In this document: one piece after another, positions 17,532 through 25,975 of the stretch | How the letters are laid out: every line of letters starts with the position of its first letter | Position numbering within the stretch: position 1 is the first letter of the stretch | Assembly: GCF_019345465.1 (NCBI RefSeq) | Contig: NZ_JAHKRC010000003.1 | Coordinates: 1-64,000 of the forward strand | Direction of reading: 5' to 3' | DNA: 64,000 nt | Source: Pseudomonas sp. NKUCC02_KPG | GTDB lineage: Bacteria > Pseudomonadota > Gammaproteobacteria > Pseudomonadales > Pseudomonadaceae | The notes under the pieces: generated by a model | Seen by the model: only the letters and a program-made list of their open reading frames with translations | Told to the model about the DNA's origin: nothing | Database searches by the model: none | Made by a program: the position numbers and the translations under genes

Positions 17532-18105
17532 AGTCGCGGGGGCCCATGGGGCCGAGAATCTGCTTGCGGCAAACCTCGAGAATTTCATCTGCCAGCGCGC
17601 TGTTATCAGGGCAGGCCCGGGACAGCACGATCGCACCAATGGCATGGGCCATGGTGTCTATTATCCTGGCCCGCATGTCCTGTGGCTCAACGCCGGCGAA
17701 CGTGGCACCTGAGCGCTCAACGGCGGCCAGCATGTTTTCGAGCCCTTGGGCAAAGGTTGTCTTGACCTCTTCAGGCTGTCGCGCTGCGTCCCCGCACAAG
17801 GCCGCCAGGGTGCAACCCTCTCCCGGCGCATCACGGTGCTGGCGGGAGAGGTACTGGTCAAAGAACCCGGCAATATCGTGCTCTGCGCTTTTTTCCAGCG
17901 AGCTTGCCAGTCCGCACGCGGCAGCTTCAGCCATCAGGTCAGCCTTTGAACCAAAGTGCTTGTAGAACCCGCCATGGGTAAAGCCGGCCGCGGCCATGAG
18001 ATCCGCCACCCCCACACCGTCATAGCCACGCTCGCGGAACAGCCTGGAAGCCGTCTCGACGATGTGTGCCCGGTTCGCCTGCGCCTGTGCTTTTGTGACC
18101 CTCAT
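17527..18105 (-). CDS. TetR-family repressor
   Basis: DNA-binding repressor of 192 residues. The N-terminal helix-turn-helix is clear (RAHIVETASRLFRERGYDGV, then GVADLMAAAGFTHGGFYKHF at about 34-53). The C-terminal ligand domain resembles those of AcrR/NemR-like regulators. It is divergent from a short-chain dehydrogenase 165 bases away, which it probably controls through a near-palindrome between the genes. Its TAG stop (17527-17529) lies inside the outer arm of the neighbouring REP array, so the last codons may have been set by REP insertion. Confidence 0.88.
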   Translation of the reverse strand: MRVTKAQAQANRAHIVETASRLFRERGYDGVGVADLMAAAGFTHGGFYKHFGSKADLMAEAAACGLASSLEKSAEHDIAGFFDQYLSRQHRDAPGEGCTLAALCGDAARQPEEVKTTFAQGLENMLAAVERSGATFAGVEPQDMRARIIDTMAHAIGAIVLSRACPDNSALADEILEVCRKQILGPMGPRDL

Positions 18106-18191
18106 CGCTTTATGCCTCGTTCAAATCACTGACAATCAAGCGCCCAATATACATGGATGTCGACCATCATCAAAATAGTTGACGATTTGGA

Positions 18192-18209
18192 TTATGATCA
18201 TCATCATAA
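18192..18209. promoter_or_regulatory. Candidate TetR operator (near-palindrome)
   Basis: TTATGATCATCATCATAA reads the same on both strands at 16 of 18 positions. It lies 61 bases before the SDR start and 87 bases from the tetR start, in the expected position for autoregulation and control of the SDR gene. A possible -35 (TTGACG, 18179-18184) lies just upstream. Confidence 0.45.
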
Positions 18210-18269
18210 AGCCTCTTCGATCGACAGGCCGCATCCCGCGGCTGGATTTATTCTTGAGAGAGCGCCTCC

Positions 18270-19052
18270 ATGACTACTCATTCCTCAGTCCTTATCACGG
18301 GCGCTTCCAGCGGTATCGGGGCGACCTATGCCGAGCGCTTTGCTCGCCGTGGCCACGATCTGGTGCTGGTTGCCCGCGACAAGGCGCGACTGGAAGCCCT
18401 GGCGACACACTTGCGCCAGCAATACCGTGTTGCCGTCGATGTGTTGCAGGCAGACCTGACCCAATCCAGTGATCTGGAGGTGGTTGAAGCGCGGCTGCGT
18501 GACGACTCCAGCATAGGCATCCTGATCAACAATGCGGGTATTGCCCAGTCGGGTGGTTTTCTGGAGCAGACAGCACAGAGCCTCACGACGATTATTGCGC
18601 TCAACACTGTTGCGCTGACGCGACTGGCCAGCGCGATTGCGCCACGGCTGGTGCAGGCCGGTGAGGGGGCGATCGTCAATATAGGTTCGGTCGTAGGCCT
18701 GGCGCCTGAGTTCGGCCAGTCGGTCTACGCTGCAACCAAGGCGTTTGTGCAGTTGCTGTCACAAGGGTTGAGTCACGAGTTGTCGCCCAAGGGGGTTTAT
18801 GTCCAGGCGGTTTTGCCTGCCGCAACCCGCACCGAAATCTGGGAGCGCGCAGGTATCGATATCAACGTCCTGCCTGAGGTGATGGAGGTGGGTGAGTTGG
18901 TCGATGCCGCGCTGGTCGGTTTCGACCGCCGTGAGCGAGTGACCATTCCGCCTTTGCATGACGCTGCCCGTTGGGATGCGCTGGATGGCGCCCGTCAGGC
19001 GCTGCTGGGGGATCTGCGGATGGCCCATGCTGCCGATCGCTATAAAAACTGA
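18270..19052 (+). CDS. Short-chain dehydrogenase/reductase
   Basis: NAD(P)-dependent oxidoreductase of the classical SDR family, 260 residues. The cofactor motif TGASSGIG is at 10-17, NNAG near 88-91, and the catalytic Ser..Tyr-x-x-x-Lys as IGSVV and YAATK (Tyr near 153). The short basic loop after the glycine motif (ARRGHDLVLVARDKARL) suggests NADP(H). Substrate unknown. It is divergent from the TetR gene and is followed after 64 bases by an MDR oxidoreductase, so the pair may act together on a carbonyl or quinone compound, which is an inference from context only. Confidence 0.88.
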   Translation: MTTHSSVLITGASSGIGATYAERFARRGHDLVLVARDKARLEALATHLRQQYRVAVDVLQADLTQSSDLEVVEARLRDDSSIGILINNAGIAQSGGFLEQTAQSLTTIIALNTVALTRLASAIAPRLVQAGEGAIVNIGSVVGLAPEFGQSVYAATKAFVQLLSQGLSHELSPKGVYVQAVLPAATRTEIWERAGIDINVLPEVMEVGELVDAALVGFDRRERVTIPPLHDAARWDALDGARQALLGDLRMAHAADRYKN

Positions 19053-19116
19053 TTGATGCGGGGTTGCCGCACCGGGGGCAGTTGCCGCTCGGTGCCTCAA
19101 CCCGGAGCCGCCTGCT

Positions 19117-20115
19117 ATGAAAGCTTTTTTTATCGATGGATATGGCAAGGACACTGGACGGATAGGGCACTTGCCCGACCCTGAAGTTGGACCCGACGAA
19201 GTGCTGGTCAAGGTGCATGCCGCCAGCGTCAATCTGCTGGACTCCAAAATCCGCAAGGGCGAGTTCAAACTGATCCTGCCCTATCGGTTTCCACTGGTTC
19301 TGGGTAACGATCTGGCGGGCGTGGTGCTGCGTGTGGGCGACAATGTTCGCCAGTTCAAGCCGGGAGACGAGGTCTATGGACGTCCCAGCGAGGACAGCAT
19401 GGGGACTTTCGCTGAGCTTATTGCGGTGTCCCGGGATGCGCTTGCGCTTAAACCCGTCAACCTCGACATGGCGCAGGCAGCGTCCATCCCTTTGGTCGCG
19501 CTGACGGCCTGGCAGGTGCTGGTAGAAACCGCGCAACTGAAAAAAGGGCAGAAGGTGCTCATTCACGCAGGTTCCGGCGGGGTGGGCAGTATTGCCATTC
19601 AGTTGGCCAGGCACTTGGGCGCTTTAGTGGCCACGACCACCAGCACCCGCAACGTTGAATGGGTGAAGGCCCTCGGGGCCGATGTTGTGATCGACTACAA
19701 GCAGCAGCACTTCGACACGTTACTGCACGACTACGACGTGGTGCTGAACAGCCTTGACGCTGGCACCCTCGAAAAATCCCTCAAGGTGCTGAAACCGGGA
19801 GGCAGGCTGATTTCGATCTCCGGCCCACCTACTGCGCAGTTTGCCAAGGCTCAGGGGCTGAACTGGGGGTTGCAGCAGGTCATGGGCCTTCTGAGCTATG
19901 GCATCCGCCGCAAAGCCCGCAAGCAGGGTGTGAGTTATTCATTTGTTTTCATGCGGGCCAATGGCGAGCAGTTGCGTGAAATCAGCGCGCTGATTGAGTC
20001 TGGTGTGATCAAACCAGTGGTTGACCGGATGTTTGAGTTCAACGACACAGCGCAGGCGTTGAGTTATGTCGAGCAAGGCCGGGCCAAAGGCAAGGTTGTC
20101 ATTCGTGTGACCTAG
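19117..20115 (+). CDS. Zinc-free medium-chain oxidoreductase (quinone reductase-like)
   Basis: MDR-superfamily NADP-dependent oxidoreductase of 332 residues. The GroES-like N-terminal half (PDEVLVKVHAASVNLLDSKI, then LVLGNDLAGVV) is followed by a Rossmann fold with AGSGGVGSIAIQLARHLGA near 152-170. The zinc-binding cysteines of alcohol dehydrogenases are absent, which places it with quinone/enoyl reductases. The C-terminal GRAKGKVVIRV is typical of the family. It is probably co-transcribed with the SDR gene. The substrate cannot be told from sequence. Confidence 0.87.
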   Translation: MKAFFIDGYGKDTGRIGHLPDPEVGPDEVLVKVHAASVNLLDSKIRKGEFKLILPYRFPLVLGNDLAGVVLRVGDNVRQFKPGDEVYGRPSEDSMGTFAELIAVSRDALALKPVNLDMAQAASIPLVALTAWQVLVETAQLKKGQKVLIHAGSGGVGSIAIQLARHLGALVATTTSTRNVEWVKALGADVVIDYKQQHFDTLLHDYDVVLNSLDAGTLEKSLKVLKPGGRLISISGPPTAQFAKAQGLNWGLQQVMGLLSYGIRRKARKQGVSYSFVFMRANGEQLREISALIESGVIKPVVDRMFEFNDTAQALSYVEQGRAKGKVVIRVT

Positions 20116-20191
20116 CTTCAAGTGCTAGGCTGGCAGGCAGACAAAGGCCGTGAAATCCATCGTGGCCCATGATCTTCCCGGTCCCGATACC

Positions 20192-21043
20192 ATGCCCGCA
20201 AGCAATCAGGTCAGTACCCTTGCCGTCGATCCAGGCTGCGCAACTCCGAAATTCTGGAGGGATGCGCAGTTGCCTTTTATCGAGGCGCGCTCAATCGCCG
20301 ATGGCCGCAAGGTCTGCTATGCGCGGCACTCTCACGAGATATTTTCAATCGGTGCAATCACTTCAGGTTGCTGCAATTACCTGCATGAAAAAACCTCCCA
20401 CACCATCAGCGCAGGTACGGTGGTGCTGATGAATCCGGGGGATGTTCATGCCTGTAATCCGGTCGAGGATCAGCTGTGGTCATACGTGATGTTGTATGTC
20501 GATGCCCACTGGCTGGCAGGTATTCAGCACGGTTTTGAGGCGGATGCCAGCGGGGTGTTTCATCCCGTCGCGGCCACTCACACCCAATCCCCAGCATTGT
20601 TCAACGGCCTGACCGCCCTCTTTGCACAACTGGTCGACCCTCGGCTAGAGGTGCTGGCCAAGCATGAGGCGGCGATCCTGTTTTTTTCGTCGATGCAGCA
20701 AGAGCTGGGCGGTTCGGTGGCGCTGCGCAAGAGCGCCAATGTGCGGGTGGAGCGGGCCGCCGACTATATCGATGCGCATTTCCTGCGCACGATTCGACTG
20801 CAGGACATCTGTGAAGCTGCCAGCCTGTCAGAGGCTTACCTGATTCGCGCATTCGAGCAGCGTTACCACATGACGCCCCACGCCTATCTGATCAACCGGC
20901 GGATTCAACATGCGCAGACGCAGTTGCGCGAAGGTGCGTTGATCGCCGATATCGCTCATCAGACCGGCTTTGCCGATCAGGCGCATTTTCAGCGGGTATT
21001 CAAAAAGTACCTCGCCGCCACGCCCGGCCAGTACAAGACTTAA
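20192..21043 (+). CDS. AraC-family transcriptional regulator
   Basis: Regulator with an N-terminal cupin-type sensing domain (HSHEIFSIGAITSGCCNYL, then GTVVLMNPGDVHACNP) and a C-terminal double helix-turn-helix (about the last 100 residues: IRLQDICEAASLSEAYLIRAF and IADIAHQTGFADQAHFQRVFKKY). The start is uncertain: ATG at 20192 (283 residues) is chosen, but an in-frame GTG at 20150 would add 14 residues; neither has a strong ribosome-binding site. The gene converges on a LysE-type exporter, their stop codons overlapping within TTAA at 21040-21043. AraC/LysE pairs of this kind are common, and the regulator probably controls the exporter. Confidence 0.87.
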   Translation: MPASNQVSTLAVDPGCATPKFWRDAQLPFIEARSIADGRKVCYARHSHEIFSIGAITSGCCNYLHEKTSHTISAGTVVLMNPGDVHACNPVEDQLWSYVMLYVDAHWLAGIQHGFEADASGVFHPVAATHTQSPALFNGLTALFAQLVDPRLEVLAKHEAAILFFSSMQQELGGSVALRKSANVRVERAADYIDAHFLRTIRLQDICEAASLSEAYLIRAFEQRYHMTPHAYLINRRIQHAQTQLREGALIADIAHQTGFADQAHFQRVFKKYLAATPGQYKT

Positions 21044-21627
21044 AACCACAGCAAAGAGACCGCACAGCCCGCCAGCATGGCCGCCATGCTGCGGTTGAAC
21101 AGGCGAATGCGCCTGGCGCTGCGCAGATAACGGCTCAGGAATGCCCCGGTGCAGGCCCAGCAAGCCACGGACGCGTAGCAGACGACAAAGTAGATCAGCG
21201 CGAACGACCAGATCAGCACGGCCTCACCGCCGGCGACAAAGGCGCCCATGCCCGCAACAGCAGCCAGCCAGGCCTTGGGGTTGAGCCACTGCATGGCCGC
21301 GCCTTTTAAAAATGAGGGGTGTTGCGTGTCACCCTCGAACTCGATCCGGCCGTTATCCATCGCCAGCTTCCAGGCCAGGTAAAGCAGGAAGGCCATGCCT
21401 GCCCAGCGAATCAGGTCGGTCAGTATCGGCCACTGCTTGAGCACTTCATGCAGGCCGAAACCGGTAAACAGCAGCAGCACGACAAAACCGACCGTTGCGC
21501 CCAGCACATGGCGCAGGCTGGGGCCCAGGCCAAACTGCATGCCGGAACTCAGGGCGACGACATTGACCGGTCCGGGTGAGATGGATGCTGCCAGGGCAAA
21601 CGCCGCCATCGAAATCAACACGCTCAT
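21040..21627 (-). CDS. LysE-family amino-acid/metabolite exporter
   Basis: Inner-membrane exporter of 195 residues with five or six hydrophobic helices. The N-terminal LysE motif SPGPVNVVALSSGMQFG (about 17-33) and the loop GAAMQWLNPKAWLA (about 108-121) are diagnostic of the LysE/RhtB family. Substrates of such proteins include basic and hydroxy amino acids; this one cannot be assigned. GGAG lies upstream of the ATG at 21627. Convergent with an AraC regulator whose stop overlaps its own. Confidence 0.88.
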   Translation of the reverse strand: MSVLISMAAFALAASISPGPVNVVALSSGMQFGLGPSLRHVLGATVGFVVLLLFTGFGLHEVLKQWPILTDLIRWAGMAFLLYLAWKLAMDNGRIEFEGDTQHPSFLKGAAMQWLNPKAWLAAVAGMGAFVAGGEAVLIWSFALIYFVVCYASVACWACTGAFLSRYLRSARRIRLFNRSMAAMLAGCAVSLLWF

Positions 21628-21747
21628 CGTTACTGTGCTCCGTTCAGGGGTGTGCCAGAAGGTTAATGGGCGGGCACTTTGACGTATTGAACAAAACTCC
21701 CCTGTGAAGACGTTGGCGGATGCGAGCAGAGCAACTGCCTTGCACTT

Positions 21748-21797
21748 GTGAAATTTAACCTGTAATTTTTCATGAAATTAAATTACTAAAATTTCAC
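21748..21797. promoter_or_regulatory. AT-rich inverted repeat upstream of the XRE-cupin gene
   Basis: GTGAAATTT (21748-21756) is repeated in inverted orientation as AAATTTCAC (21789-21797), ending 11 bases before the XRE start. Between them lies a second dyad, TAATTT..AAATTA around a central CATGA. The nested symmetry suggests an operator for the adjacent XRE regulator. Confidence 0.4.
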
Positions 21798-21808
21798 GGC
21801 GGCCCGGG

Positions 21809-22366
21809 ATGAACAAGCAAGAAGAGATGGCCGCGTTGGCGATCCTTATCCACGACCTGCGCAAACACAAGAAATACACCCTCAAGGAACTGGCGGACAA
21901 AATCGGCCGCTCGGTGGGTTTTTTGTCCCAGGTCGAACGCGGGATATCGCAGCCGACAGTGGCCGACCTGACAGCGATCAGCGAAACCCTGGGCGTGCCG
22001 ACCACCTATTTCTACAGCCTGCCAAAACCCAAACAGTTGCCCTGGGTGACCCGCCCCGATGAGCGCCGCACGTTGTATCTGGGCAACGGAATTACCGACA
22101 TTCTGGTCTCGCCAAAAATCCGCGCCTCGTTCTCCATGCTCGAGAGTCTGCTGGAAGCTGGCGCCAACAGCGGCGAGCGGCATATGACGGACAGCTCGGA
22201 GCAGGGCGGCTACGTGATCGAAGGTCAATTGACCCTGTGGCTGGGCGACGATGATGAGCCCGCCACCCTGTACGCCGGGGACAGTTTTCAGTTCGACAGC
22301 CACACGCGCTGTCGCTACGCCAACCTGACATCGCAGCTCACGCGAGTGCTGTGGGTCTACACCTGA
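21809..22366 (+). CDS. XRE-cupin regulator (PuuR-like)
   Basis: A 185-residue repressor-type protein. The N-terminal XRE helix-turn-helix (TLKELADKIGRSVGFLSQVERGISQPTVADL, about 24-54) is joined to a C-terminal cupin (residues ~110-185, with GYVIEGQLTLWLGD and LYAGDSFQFDS). This is the layout of PuuR, the putrescine-utilisation repressor. It lies 19 bases upstream of a gamma-glutamylpolyamine synthetase-like gene, so it probably controls that gene in response to a polyamine or amine. Confidence 0.87.
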   Translation: MNKQEEMAALAILIHDLRKHKKYTLKELADKIGRSVGFLSQVERGISQPTVADLTAISETLGVPTTYFYSLPKPKQLPWVTRPDERRTLYLGNGITDILVSPKIRASFSMLESLLEAGANSGERHMTDSSEQGGYVIEGQLTLWLGDDDEPATLYAGDSFQFDSHTRCRYANLTSQLTRVLWVYT

Positions 22367-22385
22367 TAACAATAAAGGAACTCCC

Positions 22386-23735
22386 ATGATGGATGCTGCA
22401 TGCTCCGATTTGCTGGCCGAAGTGCGTGCCTTTCGCCAGCACAACCCCGAGGTGCGTTATGTCGATCTGATTTCCCTGGATATTCCCGGGCATTTCTACG
22501 GCAAGCGCTACCCCATCGACATGCTTGAAAAAGTGGCGGCGGGCAGCGTGCTCAAATTGCCGCAAAACTGCGTGTTACTGGGTGTACAGGGCGGGCTGTT
22601 CAAAATTGGCGACTACTGCTTCAACGACGGCGACCCGGATGCCGTCCGACGCCTGGTGCCAGGCACGCTCAAGCCGGTGACCTGGGAAGGCAAGCCGCTG
22701 GGCCAGATGCTGATTACCTCCGATGGCACCGAAAAACCGATTGTCTTCGAGCCCCGGGAAGTCCTCGCCCAGGTGTTGGCCCGACTGGCGCGAAAGGGCA
22801 TTCACCCGGTGGTGGCGTTCGAGCTGGAGTTTTACCTGTTCGACAAGCAACTGCGTGAGGGGCTGGTGCAGTTTCCTCGTGATCCGTTGAGCGACGATGC
22901 CGATGACCAGCCCAATATGCACATCGAACGCTTGTCGCGCTTTTCTCCAGTGCTTGATGACATGGTCGATGCGGCGCAGGCCCAAGGGATCGAGGCAACC
23001 GTGATCACGGCCGAACTGGGGCCGGGGCAATTCGAAATCAATTTTGGTCATCTCGACGACGGTTTACGTGCGGCGGACTGGGCGGCCCTGTTTTGTCGCA
23101 GCACCCGGGGCGTTGCCCTCAAGCACGGCTATCGCGCCAGCTTTATGGCCAAGCCCTATCTGCAGCATCCTGGCAGCGGCATGCATGTGCATGTCAGCCT
23201 GTATGACGCTGACGGCAACAACCTGTTGGCACTCAATCAGCAGCAGCCGCTGCGGCATGCCGTTGCGGGTTGCCTGGCGTTATTGCCCGCGAGCATGCCG
23301 ATTTTTGCTCCCAACCAGAACGCGTTTCGCCGACTGGGCGGCACGACCAATATCGCTACCCAGGCCAGTTGGGGTTATGAAGACCGGGATGCCTGCTTGC
23401 GGATTCCGGAGTCTGATGCAAAAAACCTGCGGATCGAATATCGCCTTGCGGGCGCCGATGCCAACCCCTATCTGGTGCTGGCGGCGATTCTGGTCGGGTT
23501 GGAGCATGGGCTTGAGGCGGGTAAAGAGCCGATTTTGCCGCTTAACGAAGACCGCAACAGCGGTATCGCTTTCCCGCTTGAGATGCTTGAAGCCGTGCGG
23601 GGCATGCAGCACCAGCCTCAGTTGCGCGAAGGCTTGGGCGGCGAATTTGTCGATGTTTACTGCGAGAACAAGCGTCAGGACCATCTGGCTTTCATGCAAG
23701 AAATCAGTGCCCGGGAATATCGCTGGTTTTTGTAA
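22386..23735 (+). CDS. puuA: Glutamine-synthetase-family ligase (gamma-glutamylpolyamine synthetase-like)
   Basis: ATP-dependent ligase of 449 residues that probably joins glutamate to putrescine or another amine, the first step of the gamma-glutamyl polyamine route. GS-fold motifs are visible: FELEFYLFD near 139-147 (metal site), GPGQFEINFGH near 211-221, the ATP loop MAKPYLQHPGSGMHVHVSL near 253-271, and EYRLAGADANPYLVLAA near 353-369. AAGGAA lies before the ATG. The gene is co-directional with a PuuR-like regulator. Pseudomonas genomes carry several such paralogues (spuI and others), so the substrate is uncertain. Confidence 0.85.
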   Translation: MMDAACSDLLAEVRAFRQHNPEVRYVDLISLDIPGHFYGKRYPIDMLEKVAAGSVLKLPQNCVLLGVQGGLFKIGDYCFNDGDPDAVRRLVPGTLKPVTWEGKPLGQMLITSDGTEKPIVFEPREVLAQVLARLARKGIHPVVAFELEFYLFDKQLREGLVQFPRDPLSDDADDQPNMHIERLSRFSPVLDDMVDAAQAQGIEATVITAELGPGQFEINFGHLDDGLRAADWAALFCRSTRGVALKHGYRASFMAKPYLQHPGSGMHVHVSLYDADGNNLLALNQQQPLRHAVAGCLALLPASMPIFAPNQNAFRRLGGTTNIATQASWGYEDRDACLRIPESDAKNLRIEYRLAGADANPYLVLAAILVGLEHGLEAGKEPILPLNEDRNSGIAFPLEMLEAVRGMQHQPQLREGLGGEFVDVYCENKRQDHLAFMQEISAREYRWFL

Positions 23736-23849
23736 ATGCCTTATGGGGTAAAGACTTATTGGCGCCGGCAATGACTGCACCTGACAGCAGATTTTCAGGG
23801 GATACCTGCTATACCTACTGGTTGAATCCATGACCGGTTAATCAGGGCA

Positions 23850-24665
23850 ATGAGAAAACAGACTGTCAGATGTGCGTCTGCGGCGTTGCCGCTGGTGTTT
23901 TTCCTGCAGATGGCGCAAGGGAGTGAGCCGCCAGCAACCACCAGTACCCGTGACTCGGAATGGTTGTTGTTGGCGAGCCCCTTTGTGTGGGCTCCGTCAA
24001 TGAGCGGGCAAGCGGCGCTTGGCGGGGTCAATACAAAAGTGGATGTACCGTTCTCGGATGTGATGGAAAATTTGAGTTCGGTTTTCATGGGTAATCTGGA
24101 ACTGACCAATCGCACGCTGGGGTTTTATGTCGATGGCGTCTACGCGAAAACCCACCAGTCCGAGAGGGTGTTCGGGCGCAAGGTAGGTCTGGCAATCGCC
24201 CAAAGCACCCTTGCGGTGGGTGCGTATTACCGTGTCTATGAGTATGAGTTTGGCGGCTCCACGATATTTGGCGAACCTCGCGCCTGGCGCGTTGAGCCCA
24301 CGGTCGGTGTGCGCTGGACCAAGCTGTCGACAAAACTGAGCGTCGACTCTGTGGGTTTCAGCACCAAGAAAAAAACCGAGTGGACAGACCCGTTCGTGGG
24401 CTTGCGCATGCAGGCCGACCTGACGGACCGCTGGCTGCTCTCCGGCGAAGCCGACACCGGCGGGCTGGATACATCCTCCAAAAAAACCTGGAACGCCCAA
24501 GGGTATCTGGGTTACCGGATGTTCCTGGCGGATCACCCCACGATCATTCGCGTCGGTTATCGGGTGCTGGCTCAGGACTATCGAACCACCGACTTTACCG
24601 GCAACAAGTTCAAGTACGACGTGACCCAGCGCGGCCCGGTACTTGGCTTGTCCATGCGCTTCTAA
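23850..24665 (+). CDS. Outer-membrane beta-barrel protein, unknown function
   Basis: A 271-residue exported protein. The N-terminus has a signal peptide (MRKQTVRCASAALPLVFFLQMAQG). The rest is alternating hydrophobic/polar strands rich in aromatic residues, ending in a C-terminal phenylalanine (LGLSMRF), the signature of an outer-membrane barrel. An internal TVGVRWTKLSTKLS and DPFVGLRMQADL are typical of porin-like families. It is 23 bases upstream of, and probably co-transcribed with, a choloylglycine-hydrolase-type acylase, so it may admit that enzyme's substrate; this is inference. Confidence 0.75.
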   Translation: MRKQTVRCASAALPLVFFLQMAQGSEPPATTSTRDSEWLLLASPFVWAPSMSGQAALGGVNTKVDVPFSDVMENLSSVFMGNLELTNRTLGFYVDGVYAKTHQSERVFGRKVGLAIAQSTLAVGAYYRVYEYEFGGSTIFGEPRAWRVEPTVGVRWTKLSTKLSVDSVGFSTKKKTEWTDPFVGLRMQADLTDRWLLSGEADTGGLDTSSKKTWNAQGYLGYRMFLADHPTIIRVGYRVLAQDYRTTDFTGNKFKYDVTQRGPVLGLSMRF

Positions 24666-24688
24666 ACCCGTATTGAGGATTCAAGTGA

Positions 24689-25747
24689 ATGAAGTTGCTC
24701 AAACACACCCAACATCTGACGTTGGCACTGGCAGGCTTCATGCTCGCGTTGCCGGTCGCCAATGCCTGCACCCGTCTGGTTTATCTGGGTGACAACGACA
24801 CGGTGATCACGGCGCGGTCCATGGACTGGAAGACAGACGTGGCAACCAATCTGTGGATCTTCCCCCAGGGTATGCAGCGCACCGGGGAGGCAGGGCCGGG
24901 CTCGCTGAAGTGGACGTCCAGATACGGCAGTGTGATTGCCACGGGCTACGACATTTCAACTACTGACGGGGTCAACGAAGCCGGATTGTCGGCAAACCTG
25001 CTGTGGCTGGTGGAGTCTGAATATCCGCCGGTCAATAAAGACAAACCCGGGTTGAGCATTTCTGCCTGGGCCCAGTATGTCCTGGACAACTTCAGCACCG
25101 TTGCCGAAGCGGTCGATGTACTCAAGACCGAACCCTTCACCGTTGTCACTGCCAATGTGCCGGGTGAAAGTCGTTTGGCAACGCTGCACCTCTCAATGTC
25201 CGATGCCTCGGGTGACAGTGCGATCATTGAGTTTATCGATGGCAAGCAAGTGATTCACCACGACCGCAGCTATCAGGTCATGACCAACTCCCCGGCATTC
25301 GATGCGCAGTTGGCAATGAATGCGTATTGGCAATCCATTGGCGGGACAGTGATGCTCCCCGGCACCAATCGTTCTGCAGACCGCTTTGCCCGGGCGTCTT
25401 TTTACGTCAATGCGGTGCCAAAGAATCAGGACGCGCGCTTGTCACTGGCCAGCGTATTCAGCGTGATCCGCAACGTTTCAGTACCGTACGGCATTACCAC
25501 GCCCGGCGAGCCGAACATATCCTCGACCCGCTGGCGCTCTGTGATCGATCACAAGCAGGGGTTGTACTTTTTCGAATCGGCCGTCACCCCGAACACGTTT
25601 TGGGTGGACTTGAACAAGGTCGATTTTTCAAAGGCAACGGGCACCGTCAAAAAGCTGAACCTGGGCCCGGACCAAAGCACCATTTACTCCGGGGAGGTCT
25701 CAAGCCGCTTTCAGGTCACTCCGGCGTTCAAGTTTGAGGGGGTTTAA
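24689..25747 (+). CDS. Choloylglycine hydrolase-family amide hydrolase (Ntn hydrolase)
   Basis: Periplasmic linear-amide C-N hydrolase of 352 residues. The signal peptide ends in VANA and cleavage exposes Cys27, the catalytic N-terminal nucleophile (CTRLVYLGDNDTVITARSMDW). Further family motifs are RSMDW, EAGLSANLLWL and TNSPAFDAQL. The family includes bile-salt hydrolases and penicillin V acylases; several Gram-negative members cleave acyl-homoserine lactones, so quorum quenching is a reasonable alternative to bile-salt or penicillin substrates. It follows an outer-membrane barrel gene and ends just before a REP hairpin that may terminate both. Confidence 0.88.
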   Translation: MKLLKHTQHLTLALAGFMLALPVANACTRLVYLGDNDTVITARSMDWKTDVATNLWIFPQGMQRTGEAGPGSLKWTSRYGSVIATGYDISTTDGVNEAGLSANLLWLVESEYPPVNKDKPGLSISAWAQYVLDNFSTVAEAVDVLKTEPFTVVTANVPGESRLATLHLSMSDASGDSAIIEFIDGKQVIHHDRSYQVMTNSPAFDAQLAMNAYWQSIGGTVMLPGTNRSADRFARASFYVNAVPKNQDARLSLASVFSVIRNVSVPYGITTPGEPNISSTRWRSVIDHKQGLYFFESAVTPNTFWVDLNKVDFSKATGTVKKLNLGPDQSTIYSGEVSSRFQVTPAFKFEGV

Positions 25748-25800
25748 TAATGCGCGGCGGCCTGAGGTCCGCACTGCCTGATATCGCGGAACTACGTGTT

Positions 25801-25902
25801 GTAGTCGCTGACGAGGTACGAGGCTGCGATGGACCGCGAAGTGTCCCGGCTTTTGAAGGCCCTGCGGTCCTTATCGCAGCCTCGTACCTCGTCAGCGGCT
25901 AC
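25801..25902. repeat. REP inverted pair, likely terminator
   Basis: A 30-base REP arm at 25801-25830 (GTAGTCGCTGACGAGGTACG..) pairs with 25873-25902, with one mismatch, and inner GGACCGC (25831-25837) pairs with GCGGTCC (25864-25870), extending the stem. It lies between two genes that converge on it and can serve as a bidirectional terminator. Confidence 0.85.
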
Positions 25903-25975
25903 AAATTGATCTTTAGATGAAATTACATTGCCTGACGGACCTGTACGCAGGGCCCCATTACGGGGCCCGCGCAGA

